This document shows positions 31,255 to 42,896 of a stretch of DNA of 64,000 bases, one piece after another. The notes under the pieces are model-generated. The model made no database searches, was not told the DNA's origin, and saw only the letters and a program-made list of their open reading frames with translations. Origin of the DNA: Muricea muricata. Its lineage: Eukaryota; Cnidaria; Anthozoa; Malacalcyonacea; Plexauridae. The stretch covers positions 51,076,846 to 51,140,845 of the forward strand of contig OY979716.1 of assembly GCA_963855995.1 (NCBI GenBank). The letters are read 5' to 3'. The translations under genes and the position numbers were made by a program. Within the stretch, counting starts at the first letter, position 1. Each line of letters begins with the position of its first letter.

Positions 31255-31440
31255 TATATTAATTAAAATTAGCCCTTTGAAAGAATGAATCGATTGAGCA
31301 GTTTTAGCTTCATAGGAGACATAAGAAAGACTGTTCCATAGAACAGCACCTCTGTACCCGAAACTTCCCTTAAGAAATTCTTTCTTAAGTTTGGGAATCG
31401 ATATCAATATCATAATTTCGAAGATTATAATTATTATTAC
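31255..31440 (-). pseudogene. Non-LTR retrotransposon 3' coding fragment
   Basis: The minus strand encodes SFGYRGAVLWNSLSYVSYEA followed by KTAQSIHSFKGLIL. The pattern S-x-x-Y-x-G-A-x-L-W-N-x-L-P ... R-x-A-x-S-x-x-x-F-K is the extreme C-terminus of CR1/jockey-type LINE polymerases. No RT motifs remain upstream, so this is a 5'-truncated copy, which is the usual fate of LINE insertions. Confidence 0.65.
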
Positions 31441-31499
31441 TATCGCTTCGTGCAGAAAAGAAGTCACGAAGACAGGGGGCAGTACCATTATTAAGGTGT

Positions 31500-33257
31500 T
31501 GCCATTATTCGAGGAGGAGTGCGGGATAATGAGAATTGATAATGAGCAACTTTAGTTTCATAATGCGGTGTGAAAGTGGTATGTAGTATGCTCAGTACTC
31601 TGGTTGCAAACTGTTGAAATTGGAAGGTCAAAGAGACGCTATTTACTGGATACACGGACGTTAGCAAATTACTAAAATCAACCTAAAAATCTGATCAATT
31701 GGAACCGCGACACTTCTACAAAAGTAAGTCAAATTTCGTAGACGAAAGCACAAGCTATATACAATTCTGTTTGAGGGGAAATTCCAAAGACAGTATTTAA
31801 AAAACGGTGCTATTTACTAAATATAGAAGTTACTATAATTACGTCGTATAAAAATTTCCATGGGCTAATTCGTACATATTCGCTTTGTGGGGAGCAGGGC
31901 AAATCATTAAAATGTATAACATGGAAGGTTAACTCCAGTCTCGAAAAATGAAGCTAAAAAGGGCGGCCTATGAAGCTTTCTTTAACGTCATTTTCAGTCC
32001 CCTCCAACGCTTATTTTCCGCACGGTCAACTAGATTATACTACGATCATGTAAATATTTGTATAATTGTATGCAATAGTCAACATAGCATTTCAAATATT
32101 TATAATGGCAATAAAATAATATATAAACATCAGTCAAACATGGTCGATTTAAACAAAAATATAATACTCATATAATGACCATATTTAAGTAATGGCTATA
32201 TACACCTATTGTGGCATATTTAAGTGGCATATATAAGTGGCATATTTATATGCAATAAGCGAAGTTAGAATCGTATTTTTTCTTGCTTTTAAATAAAAAT
32301 GAACGCGTCTATTATCAGTTAATTGCACACGCCTCAGTCACCAATATGCCTTGGTAATAAAGTCGACCCAGCGTTCGAGGGGACTGGGGATGATGCCCAA
32401 AAATGATGATGTTCTGCTGGTGAATGGCAGTTTAATCGCTAGTTGGCCTCAAGACATAATTATTTTGAGTGAAAGCAATTTATACAGTTAATATGTTCTG
32501 CCCCCCCCCATCTGGTGGTTTCGCATTATTTGTCTTCAATAAAAGCTCTGTGACAAAGTACAAATAGTTTAGGTTGATTGATTTTTGTTCAACCACAGAA
32601 CAAGAGAACCACCACACTGCAGTCGAAAAACGCATCGCATGTAAAGAACGCAAAAAAATCAATGTTTCAGCCATTATTAATCCTCCAAAAATCAACCCTT
32701 TATGTGAAGTACCGCCATGCTGCATTCTATGGCTATATGTCTGGTACTAATTCAATTACTAATAGCAACTATGTAACGTGTCACTGGGCACTATCTTAGA
32801 TGGTTCAGCAAAATTGACTTCAATATTAGCCAACACATATGTTAAATGTTTGACCAAGACGGTGTCAGTTAAATTAAAGTGTGTATAAAAATGGAGTCTC
32901 AATTTCAAATCGGCCATATTCTTTGAACTCGCCTTGCTGTTAAGCTGACTGCTTCGAAGAGGATAGTGCGCCCGTAAATAAAAGATTTTCTACTTAAGGA
33001 ACATGTACGAACAACTTTTGAACATTGAATCTAATTACAGATGAAAATTTTCGTAAATAAGCATGTTTTTGCCAAGTATCATTAACTGCGACCAGTTTTA
33101 GACCAATTAAATCACTCTAATCGTCGCTAATTTGAATTTAAAAGACTCCGTTTTTTAATACACGCTCTTTAAATATCACTACTTTCGAACGTGTAATGTT
33201 TTCAAAACAATGGTATGTCAAATAGTAATATGTCGACGAACAAATAGGTTAAATGCC
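31500..33257. other. Gene-free stretch
   Basis: AT-rich, with short direct repeats such as GGCATATTTAAGTGGCATAT around 32213-32250 and a C8 run at 32503-32510. No coding sequence that I can support. Confidence 0.5.
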
Positions 33258-36200
33258 TTAAAGAAAATTGGCATTAATATTCAGTACATTGTTAACCACA
33301 TGGAGGTGTTCGGGTGAAAGTACCTGAGACAGGACACGGGCGACGTAAACACGGCCATCAAATACAGGATTCTTTAGCATAATATGCTCTTTCGTTGGAT
33401 GATAATAGGTTGCTTTAAAGTCAGGACTGAAAACTAACCGTCCACTCTGATCGCGCCCGGTGATTCGTCTATCCATATGTCTGACGACAATGTTATTAGG
33501 TGGCATTCGATAAGCTGCCGTAAATTCGTGATGACAGCCATAGCATTTTGTTACCGAATTTGGCAAAAGAACCAACTCGTATGGGTATGGGGACATACTA
33601 GAATTCCAGCAATCAAAGACACTGCAAGCATTGCCTTGGGGCTCCAAATTATTAACGCCATTGTTACTGCCCCCATGCAATTGCTGAAAAGAAATATTGC
33701 TCTGCCTGGACGTCTCGCCCCTTGACGCAAGCTGTTGAATGGGAAGTGGCAATGTAACACTATTGCTTGAGCATGATTGTAGTGTCGAAGTTGCTGTTGT
33801 TCCACATCCAGAACTAGGTAGCGGTGTCCTGCGAGAAGAATGTGTACTGGTAACGACGTATTGGTTCGTTGGCTGGAACACAGGTGGTGTGGAATACAAT
33901 ATTGAAGCACTTCGAGTAGAACTGTCATTAGCTGGCATATTGAGGCTGCTTACAACTCCACAAGAAATGGGCGCACTACTTGTAGTTGGTCTTCTGCGAT
34001 GGACTCAGTAGTCGATTTCTTTTTCCTGCGTGCGAGTTTTTGAATCTCGTTCTTCTTATGCCCTTGTAATGAAGTGCTTAGATGAGACTGAACAGCTGCT
34101 GTTATGTCCACGGCAACCTTTCCCTCCTTTTTTCTTTTTCCAAGTTTTTTTCTCAATTCGCAAAGGTAATTACAAAGAACTCCGACTTCGCCAGCAACTG
34201 CAATGGTGTCACAACACATTTCCAATGCTTTATACACCTTACATGTGCACTGGAAAAGGTCTCTGTTTTTAGGAAATGGCTTAACGATCAATGGCACCGA
34301 TCCATACCGGCTTTTAACTGTGCGTACACGGTCATCGTCTGATGCTGCTTTAGTAATGCCATTAGGTTCGTTTAACAATTCCGCGGCTTTATCAAATGCA
34401 TCCTCCAAGAGGTGGGGAGGTAATACCTCCTTAAGAACGAAGGCTTCTTCAAGAGATACTGAAAGCGTGCGTCCTGGATTGTCCAGAGCGTCTTGGTTTT
34501 TAATGATCTCCTCGGACTGCTTGGCAGTTGGTGGATGGCATTCCATCATCCCTCGCGACTGCTGTTGACCATTAGATTTCTTTATCGTATGGGTTGAACT
34601 TCGCATGGTAATTCGTCACGTGACAAATCAATAGTTGGAATGACCTCCTTCTTGCTTGCAGAGCCAGGATTCTTTGAAGCTGAATTTCCAACTCTGGCGC
34701 GCAGTAGTACATCATCTGTGGGAATGTAAGTCATGAATGCGGAGATGTGTTTCTTTCGTTCATCAGGTGACATGCTTTTCCAATCTTCGTAACTTTTACG
34801 AAACATATGGTATGGTGGTGATAGGACATACAGGCCATCATCGTACAACGCTTTAACGACATTGCTATACAAACGGAGATTGCGCGATTTCAAACTATCT
34901 ATACACTCTGAAAGAGTGGCGTCTCGATGACTACGACCTTCTGAATGAACCTGGGCTGATATTTCATCTTTTGACTGGAAATTTTGCCACTCAATCGGAT
35001 TTTGGCCATAAACACCATCAATGGAAGCTTGCTTTCGGACACCTTTTATCATTTTGTCCCTTATTTGCTTTTCTTTGTAGGATTCAAAATAATCGACAAA
35101 CTGGCTCGAAGGACGGTTACTCGTCTGTTCTTTTTCTATTTGTAACCATTTTGACTTCAGCTGCAACACCTTGCGGTTGTAAGCTTCGGCACTTTCGCTT
35201 CCATAGAGAGAATCTTCTTCTTTACATGTAGAACCACCGAAAATGTCACTAAGAATTATTTTCCTTTGTAGTGAAGGAAAATTTAGAGACCGTAGCTTCT
35301 TATCCACGCTGGCTTGGACATGCTCTTTGCCCAACAAGTGAATAGTTTCTCCACTTGTTTCTTTTAGAATACCGCCTGAAAGTGCTTCGTCTTCATCAGT
35401 ACCCAAAACAAGAATATTGGAAAGCGCTGGGTTCCCTCGTTTCACAGCCTGCCAGAAATACGAGAAATCCTGCGCAGACTGGTTTCGATGGATCAGAAAA
35501 GGGCCTGGAAACCACGGATTCTTCAGACTTTCTCTTCCAATTACTGACATTTGCTTGTATGTTGTCTGTGTCACAAGATAGTTTGCAATGTTGAATGTTG
35601 TGTCACAGGCCAACGGCGTAGTGAATCTGGGGTTGGCTGATGTAGTGGAAAAAACGTTCTATATCTGTCAAACTCTGTTGCAAATAAGCTACAAAACAAG
35701 CTTGCTTCTCATGTCGAAGGAGAAATTCTCTTACAAACGACTGATTCTTGTCCAGTACGTCCAAGTCATTTTGATCAGCAGATCGCTGTTCGAGCAGTTT
35801 AAGAATTACTTCCTAAATTTGATCGATGCTCGTTTTTGATTTTGTCTCTCCATACAAGTGCCGGTAGTTATACAACTGCTTACTGTCCCGAATAGTAGTT
35901 GACAACAATGGGGGATCAAGCAAGTCAATGTCTTTCGACTTTTCGTCCTGAATAATCCTTGGGGCACGGACGTCTGTACGGACAATCTCTTTAACGGTTT
36001 GCTTGAGAGTGCTCTCTTGAAATAAAGGGTCTGGTATGTTCACGAGTGGCGTTGCCATGTGCTGATGCAACTAATGGCACACTGTCCTCGGAGTTAAAGT
36101 AATAATGCATGATCATTGTCAGACATTTCAATGTGTATGGCTGCATATTCTTCAGGCGACCGTAAATTTCGTTATATTCTGCTATTGGCATGATGAAAAT

Positions 36201-36913
36201 GACGTATCTTGTGAATGCGGTGTTAACTTTTTGCATGGTTTTCTTGTGCACAGCTCTTTTTCTAACTACAGCATATAAATGTTTCTTGTTGGCAACCTGT
36301 TTGACCCAATTTCGACCATCGCGTGTGTTGCAGGTTCCCCCGACAACGATTCCTTTGCTGTCTTTATTCACTGAAACCTCTGAACTGATCAAGAGCTCTC
36401 CTTCGTTGATAACTTTTACCTCGTAAAACCGCGTTTGCTCTTTTTTCTCGTAAGCTTCGACATCAAATGGATGCTTGACTTTTGCAAATTTTTGATCGAC
36501 AACAAAGGTTGATGTACTAGAAATACTTGTTGGTTTTATTTCCACCATTCGATCTGCAGGAATGTCTTTCTTTAAACATATCTGGAATATTTTTTTAAGG
36601 TTAGGACTAGTGTAACTGTAAATTGGAAGCTTCTTATCACCTCTGTAATAAACAAGGTTAGGCAAATCTTTATCAAGTGGAGACTGGTAATTTTCTTCTT
36701 TATCCTCAAATGATTCTTGATCACTAGAAAACTCCGCATCATCATTGTCGTCATTTGTTTCACTTTTCGGAGTATAGATTTGAGATGGGTCATCGTCCTT
36801 AGTGAGATCGATACTAATGATTCCCCGTACTCGTTTTTCCTGTCCTTCGTCGCCGTCGCAGTAGGCCTTTCTTTTAGACATTTCGTAGGTTGGAAACCAC
36901 GGAAACACAACAC
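33258..36913 (-). pseudogene. MULE-like transposase gene, several frameshifts
   Basis: Adjacent minus-strand frames form one protein of about 1,200 residues. 36908-35991 is an N-terminal acidic domain of unknown type. 36070-35620 is a linker with one in-frame stop at 35813. 35613-34582 is the DDE-like core: ACDTTFNIANYLVTQTTY (first Asp, MULE-type D-x-T-F-N), FPGPFLIHR, NILVLGTDEDEAL (second Asp), CIDSLKSRN and YHMFRKSYEDW. 34606-33950 is a Lys/Arg-rich segment, and 33938-33258 a Ser/Thr-rich stretch ending in a zinc-like domain (KCYGCHHEF, RMPPNNIVVRHMDRR, NPVFDGRVYV). The shifts are at about 36060, 35608, 34600 and 33945. The family is widespread in cnidarians and uncharacterised; the MULE link is my inference from the motifs. 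Confidence 0.62.
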
Positions 36914-36929
36914 TTGTCTAAGTGCATAG

Positions 36930-38432
36930 AATCAGCATACATAAGTTATATGGTTTCATTGTTGCGGTTTTTCTAGAAAACTCCTTTGGTTAAACAAATG
37001 AATGAAAGACGTTAAATGAAATACAAGCAAAATTTTTTAATCAATTTTCAATTTTCTTGAAAAGTATACATTTTACAGATTAATTCCGGGCTGTCTCATA
37101 AAAAGGTTTAATTTGTAATATTTGAAGTGATTCATACAAAACGTACAGTTGCTATACGATCCATAGACTTACGCAAACTCTAAACATTGCTCTAAATTAC
37201 TGTAAGTAAATATTGTATAAGCATAATTTTTTGCTCAGTTCAGTCATTTTTTTCTTCTATGGTCAAATCTTCACATTTTGGTGGGGTTATGTATTGACAA
37301 AGTGCGGATAGTTAATACCAAAAATCACTTGATTGCTGTATGCAAAACTTCCCTGACGTTTTGTCAGTGATTAAAGTGCACAGTTCCTGACAGTTTTTTA
37401 AATATCCAAATTCATGGATACTTATAGGCCAAACTTTTTAGTGAAACTGATGTTGCTCTCATTTTGCAGAGTACCAATAATAGAGCAGAAAATTCATTGT
37501 AAGGATGATGCCATCCTTGGTGCTTTGTCAAGATTGATGATTTAAAGTGGGGTGTCCATGTCTCCACAACAAAGATGATGCCATCTTTAAATTAAAATGA
37601 ATTTCATACTCTGCCATTAGTACTGTACATATTGTGCTCAATATTTCTTATTAACCAGCAACATTTCTTAAAAAATGATTAATGAATTTTACAAAAAAAC
37701 TGTAGGGAGCTACCTTAAATGAGGATACTCAGCAGCGCTTCCACTTTGAAAGAAATTTTCTTTTGGATGAAAATTTTCCCAAAATACAGGAAGTTTGAAG
37801 GAATTAAATTTTGAGTGAAATATGAAGAAAATTCTACAAGAACTGAACAAAGGAAACTTGAAGGAAAATGCAAAATATTGCTAAAATTGACAATATTTAT
37901 ATATTTTTAAAACAAATTATAATGTAGTATTTGTAAATTCTGAACGCTGATTGCTAAGAACCGTCAACATGGAAAATGTCATGCCGCTCCTCTTTTAAAT
38001 TTTTTTGTGATATATTATAAAAGAAATATAAAACATTTTTTTGTACTGATATACAGTTATATCAAAACCCGCAGAAATTAGAAAAACTCGACGCAATAGT
38101 TATTGTCATTGGATATGTATGGTCTTTTAACGAGTATAAGCTTTAATAGTACGCACTTTAAAATTTACATGCATATATATTATGATAGTAATGTAAAAAA
38201 GTCGAGAGAAAACCAAGGAAAAACAAATAAAATAAAGCCATAAATCAACAAAACCCAAAGTACAGAAGCTAACAACTAAATAAATGTCAAAAATTTGATA
38301 AAGATAAACAAACCTTTACATTTGGTCAAGCAGAACACAAGAGAGAATAAACCTTTTAAAAATATCTTATATTCCTCAGTCGTTTCCTAGGAAACAGGAT
38401 TAAACGCGGGAAAAGAAGTAGCCTGAATCAGT
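36930..38432. other. Gene-free stretch upstream of the MULE-like gene
   Basis: No coding potential. 37380-37720 is AT-rich with GATGATGCCATCYTT repeated at about 37504 and 37576. It contains the MITE fragment at 37928-38070. Confidence 0.5.
37928..38070. repeat. Partial copy of the 6281-6592 MITE
   Basis: ATTTGTAAATTCTGAACGCT, AAGAACCGT, TATATTATAAAAGAAATATA and GATATACAGTTATATCAA occur in the same order as in the reverse complement of 6480-6592 joined to 6281-6330. It confirms a dispersed family. Confidence 0.6.
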
Positions 38433-38917
38433 CACTGAGCTCTATTAATATATCTGGAGATCGGGCTTTCGACCTCAGAGTGTTCGCAAAAACATGGCAG
38501 ATTTGACGTCATTTTGACGTCACAATCTTCCTATTTAAATGGTATCTTCCACTGACTTCGGCTGAAGAGAACGTGGGCGCAGATATACACACCCTCCTGA
38601 AATTTAAAAGAAAAATAATAAAGAATTCTTGTAAAGTTTAATGGTTTTCTACGACTGTACTTGGATAAAATACAAATAGATATTTCCAATGGAGTGAAAA
38701 TTTATATTTCTACTTTCAAGATGATAGCAAAGTAAAGGGGGGGGGGGGTGAAGATCGGTTTTTTCCATGTTATTACTATTAGGCCAGTGGTGTTCGCCAT
38801 GAAAATAGGAAGATTGTGACGTAAAACGCGTCACAAATCGCCATGTTTTTGAGTACACTTTCTTGATAGGAAATATGCTAGAGCCCGATCTCCAGATATA
38901 TTAAATAGAGCTCAGTG
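38433..38917. repeat. hAT-type MITE
   Basis: TIRs CACTGAGCTCTATTAATATA (from 38433) and complementary TATATTAAATAGAGCTCAGTG (to 38917), with inner inverted blocks GATCGGGCT and TGACGTCACAATCTTCCTAT-like. It is flanked by the 8-bp direct repeat GAATCAGT (38425-38432 and 38918-38925). Size 485 bp, non-coding, with a G11 run at 38738-38748. Superfamily is inferred from duplication length. Confidence 0.8.
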
Positions 38918-39204
38918 GAATCAGTACTCGGAAGTAGCAAAACCAGACTTTTCCCAGGTTAGCTTTTCCCAATGTTTTAAAGATGATCATGTCCAGCGGG
39001 TAATGTAAACGTTTGCTTTGTAACAAAGCGTTTGTTTGCATTTTGAATTAACTACAATATTTTGAAAAATATGATTTACCGAATGACTGTCATTTGTCTG
39101 CTTTGCTATTCACGTAGATGAATGCAAACCAGAGTTTTAATCCAAAAATGGTTCGAAACATGCGAAATTTGGACAATGCTTATATTCATAAGTTTGTGTC
39201 ACGT

Positions 39205-39395
39205 GTTCACTCGTGTTCTCGAATTTTTTACTCGTAGTCACTCGTGTTCACTCGTAGTCAGTCGTGTTCACTCGTGTTCTGACTCGTGTTCGCTCGTGTT
39301 CATTCGTGTTCACTCGTGTTCTGACTCGTGTTCGCTCGTGTTCACTCGTGTTCTGACTCGTGTTCACTCGTGTTCTGACTCGTGTGGTGTTTTAG
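39205..39395. repeat. Minisatellite, 10-bp unit TTCACTCGTG
   Basis: About 18 units of GTTCACTCGT with variants GTTCTGACTC and GTAGTCACTC. It is the reverse complement of the array at 30944-31110, and the flanking sequence is also mirrored. Confidence 0.88.
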
Positions 39396-39964
39396 AACAG
39401 ATCGTCAACCACAGCTTATGAGATTTGTTCCGCTTGACTGTTTGGAATTCAAAAGAAAACGCTCGCTAAAAGACGATCGCGCAACATTTTGCAGTGAATG
39501 GAAATCCGCCTTTTGTCAAATTTGTAACGTTAATTATTCTTTATTTTTATCAGGATGCTACAAGAAGTTATACAGGTAATATTTTAATTTTGGAAACGTT
39601 CCACTAATATGGTGCAATTGAGCAAACAAGTAGCTGCGTCTTTTAGCAATTTATTTAATACATCACTCTTGCAAAATTGAAACATTACAAGTATGAGCGC
39701 TCTAACCTCTCTTAATGCATCCTGTAAAATTAAAGGATAAAGTATGTGGAAGATCGGTCAAAGGAATCGACCATTTCATCTTTTTAAAACAATTTCAAAT
39801 TGCACGCATATAAATATCAAGAGTAAATATCCGTAGTTTTACACCCAACGGGTAATAAAGGAATATCAAACACTACAAATATATATGAACTTATAATGTT
39901 AGACAAAACGCAACACAGAAAAGTATGTTGACTTGTGTCAATTGCTAATTAGTTATTGTCACCA

Positions 39965-40814
39965 TCACTGATGTTCAATCTGAGAAACAACCATGTCCTG
40001 ATAGAATGAAAAATCCCACTTTGAGGAATTTTTCAATCACTTCGGAAAATGCAGTAAGGTTGAGTAATGAATCATTCTCATCGACAACTGTAATTTTTGC
40101 TGCCATCTCGAGTTTGCAATCTTGAAAACGCATTTTGTCGCCACAACGGAGACACTTAAGGATCTTTGTTTGGATTGCAGATGGAATTTTAGCGGAACAC
40201 CCAATGCAACTTCAAAAGATTTCAATATTGACTGACCTCAAAGATTCCATGAGTACTGTTGTATCTGACGGTGGTAGTAATAATGCCGCGGCGGTGGAAT
40301 CATCTAACTGCTGGAGAGCTTCGTCATTTGCCTCGATAATCCAACTTACTCAGGTGGTTGTCACATATTTCGACTGACCGCGAAACCGTACCCCCACACC
40401 GTGGATCTGATAAACACAGCCATCTTTGATATTCTCGATTTCATCCTCCCAGATCATGATTGGCAACACACCAGTGTGGTCGGTAATGGCGCATTTCAAC
40501 AGTCTTTTCGGTCGCGCCTTTTATCACTTTTGCTTTAACGTTGACATAGCTGCCACTTTCTGTATCTGAGGAAACAACAGACAATGGGCATGATGGTGTT
40601 CACTTTCCGATCATACTCGTACTGAAAGTTGTACTCTGAGGAAGCTGGAGTTTGCACAACACTCATGTCATTTATGAGAATTTCCTCTTCAAAGCCATCT
40701 GACGACATGGACATGACATAATTGGATATCTTAGCTGGGGTGATTGTCTTTTCCTTTTAGGCGAATATGTTGTACTTGTCCTTCGAGAAGCAAACGGCTC
40801 TAACTCGTTCAAAA
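39965..40814 (-). pseudogene. RPA-like OB-fold protein gene fragment
   Basis: Minus-strand exons. About 40800-40620 is a linker (EPFASRRTSTTYSPKRKRQS; ILINDMSVVQTPASSEYNF). 40570-40370 is an OB fold (SYVNVKAKVIKGATEKTVE, then in the next frame ITDHTGVLPIMIWEDEIENI and GCVYQIHGVGVRFRG). 40330-40010 continues with IEANDEALQQLDD, LKCLRCGDKMRFQDCKLEMA and ITVVDENDSLLNLTAFSE. OB-fold strands plus a CxxC zinc ribbon resemble the RPA70 DNA-binding C region. A frameshift falls near 40470 and a stop near 40215. RPA-like genes occur both in hosts and as Helitron cargo; which applies here is open. Confidence 0.5.
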
Positions 40815-41329
40815 CGTAATCGGAAGATTAGCATCTTGAAACCCAAAATATGAGTTAAACAAGAAAATTGAGTAAGTAATATTTCGATTTTATTACAAAA
40901 TCATCATCAGACTAACTACAGTTACAATATATACAAGGTCTTATATACAAGTTGGCATGCCATGATGACATCATAGAAACCAAAGCATCAATCAAAACCA
41001 CGACATGTGCAGTGAGAAGTATGATAAAATGTGGGTGTGTGGATTAAGAGAAAAGACTTAGTTCTTTGCTAGCTTTGAGACCAGTGTTTAAACTGGGTGA
41101 ATGATACTTGATATATATAGCTTCAAGCAACAAGAGAAAATTAGGTGTGTGATAATTAGTGGTGGGCAGAATACGAGAGTTGTCAATTATTAAATTTGAA
41201 ATAAACGCGGAAATGTTATTGTATTCGTCAGTTGAGCAGTAAAGTTTGTCAAAAGCAAAGTGTAAGTTAACAATGTATTGAACATGTTGGCAGTTGTGGA
41301 AATGTTGCCCTATAGCACTTTTAGTCAGA

Positions 41330-42498
41330 TTCCTGTACTAAAACCGCATTCTCATTTAATAACCAACTTTTTGAGCAAACTGATGGCGTTTCTATGGGGC
41401 CTGCACTAGGGCCGGTACTTGCTAATATCATACTTTCGGAATTTGAAAAACTGATCGTTTCTGACCTTATTAAATCTAGTGTCATCAAGTTTTACCGTAG
41501 ATATGTTGATGATACTCTTGTGCTTATAAAACCATCGGATATCCCTGAGATACTCAATGAATTTAATACTTTTGACAAAAATATTTAATTTACAATTGAT
41601 ACCTTTCCGGATAATGTAATTCATTTTTTGGACATTTTGATTTTGTCAGATAACACTGATGTTTACTACAAAAGTACACATACGGGCCAATACACGCATT
41701 TTTCTAGTTTTGAACCATTTTTTCGTAAGATTGCGTGGGTTAAATCTTTATTTCACCGTGCGTCAAAATGATGTAGCACCAGTCAACTATTTGAAAACCA
41801 AATTCACAAACTAAAAATGTTTATGTCTTGGAAACGGCTTTCCTCGTGAGGTCAGAAATTTAGTGATTTCTAAACTTAAGAACAAATTTTCTACCAATCA
41901 ATCACACACCAACTTTTTCGACGAAAACGACACTAGATCTAAGGTTTGGGTACGCGTTCCATACCTTGGTAAACAAGGTGAAATGCTTGTGAAAAATTGT
42001 CTTAAGAAAATACATAGATGTCTAACTGTTCCTGTTAATTTCATTGTTATTTACGACACAAAAAAGTTTTCCTACTTCCTTTCCAACAAAGACAAAATTC
42101 CTAATCTTTCTAAATCTAATGTAGTTTATGAAGTGAAATGCCCTGGCTGCTCAGCAACGTATATTGGGAAAACCTAAAGGTGTTTATAGTCGCGGCTTTC
42201 TGAGCATATCAATCCGACTAAAAGTGCTATAGGGCAACATTTCCACAACTGCAAGCATGTGCAATACATTGTTAACCTACACTTTGCTTTTGACAAACTT
42301 TACAACTCAACTGACGAATACAATAACATTTCCGCTTTTATTTCAAATTTAATAATTGACAACTCTCGTATTCTGCACACCAATAATTCTCGCACACCTA
42401 ATTTTCTCTTGTTGCTTGAAGCTATATATATCAAGTATCATTCACCAAGTTTAAACACTGGTCTCAAAGCTAGCAAAGAACTAAGTCTTTTCTTTTAA
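41330..42498 (+). pseudogene. Penelope reverse transcriptase and GIY-YIG endonuclease, broken
   Basis: Opens in the RT fingers/palm: NNQLFEQTDGVSMGPALGPV, LANIILSEFEKL, then FYRRYVDDTLVLIK (catalytic Y-V-D-D). A stop follows at 41586. HFLDILILSDNTDVYYKSTH continues in frame, with further stops near 41770-41812. 41863-42177 is the connector (SKVWVRVPYLGKQGEMLVKN, FIVIYDTKKFS) leading to VVYEVKCPGCSATYIGKT, the zinc-like CxxC and YIG part of GIY-YIG, then a stop; SRLSEHINPTKSAIGQHFHN carries the conserved Arg and the C-terminal part. The order and motifs are unmistakable; inactivity is certain. Confidence 0.82.
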
Positions 42499-42630
42499 TC
42501 CACACACCCACATTTTATCATACTTCTCACTGCACATGTCGTGGTTTTGATTGATGCTTCTGTTTCTATGTCATCATGGCATGCCAACTTGTATATAAGA
42601 CCTTGTATATATTGTAACTGTAGTTAGTCT

Positions 42631-42794
42631 TGTAATGTTCATAAATTTATTATAAGGTTTGCGATACAAATGTGCTCCGCTTAGTGTCAGATTCACACTG
42701 ATGGGTGTTGTGTCTTAAAGGTACATGCAATAAATGAAGTGTCAATCATGGCTATTAATTAAACTTATAACTATATTCAGTGTTTCATGTTACA
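42631..42794 (-). repeat. 3' LTR of the Gypsy element
   Basis: Starts TGTAATGTTCATAAATTTAT and ends TTTCATGTTACA on the plus strand (TG...CA). 163 of 164 bases match the other LTR. The adjoining 42795-42805 is the complement of a polypurine tract AAAAGGGAAGA. Confidence 0.93.
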
Positions 42795-42896
42795 TCTTCC
42801 CTTTTCTAAGAAGATAGTAACTAACGCTGGCAATCAAATGTCATTTTATATTACAATAAAGTAAGAGTTCACAGTTTAGAATTTATGTCTTGTATT

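Larger units (their letters stand above)
30825..39530. mobile_element. Large element bounded by minisatellite-bearing inverted repeats, with a MULE-like gene
   Basis: The sequence at 30825-31140 returns in reverse complement at 39195-39530. Both share GCGGATTTCCATT, CGCGATCG, TTTCTTTTGAA, GATCTGTTCTAAAACACCAC, the minisatellite and AAAATTCGAGAACACGAGT, in mirrored order. The 8.7-kb interval contains one minus-strand transposase-like gene (33258-36913) and nested MITEs. The simplest reading is a MULE-like transposon with repeat-bearing TIRs. No target duplication was identified, so two independent insertions of the minisatellite repeat remain possible. Confidence 0.5.

Noticed and set aside
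34203..34568. Plus-strand frames of 80-121 residues opposite the MULE-like gene
   Set aside because: Antisense shadows of the transposase frame.
39122..39421. Cys/Ser/His-repeat protein (HSCSLVF repeats)
   Set aside because: It is the translation of the minisatellite; the mirrored array translates similarly. No domain and no start context.
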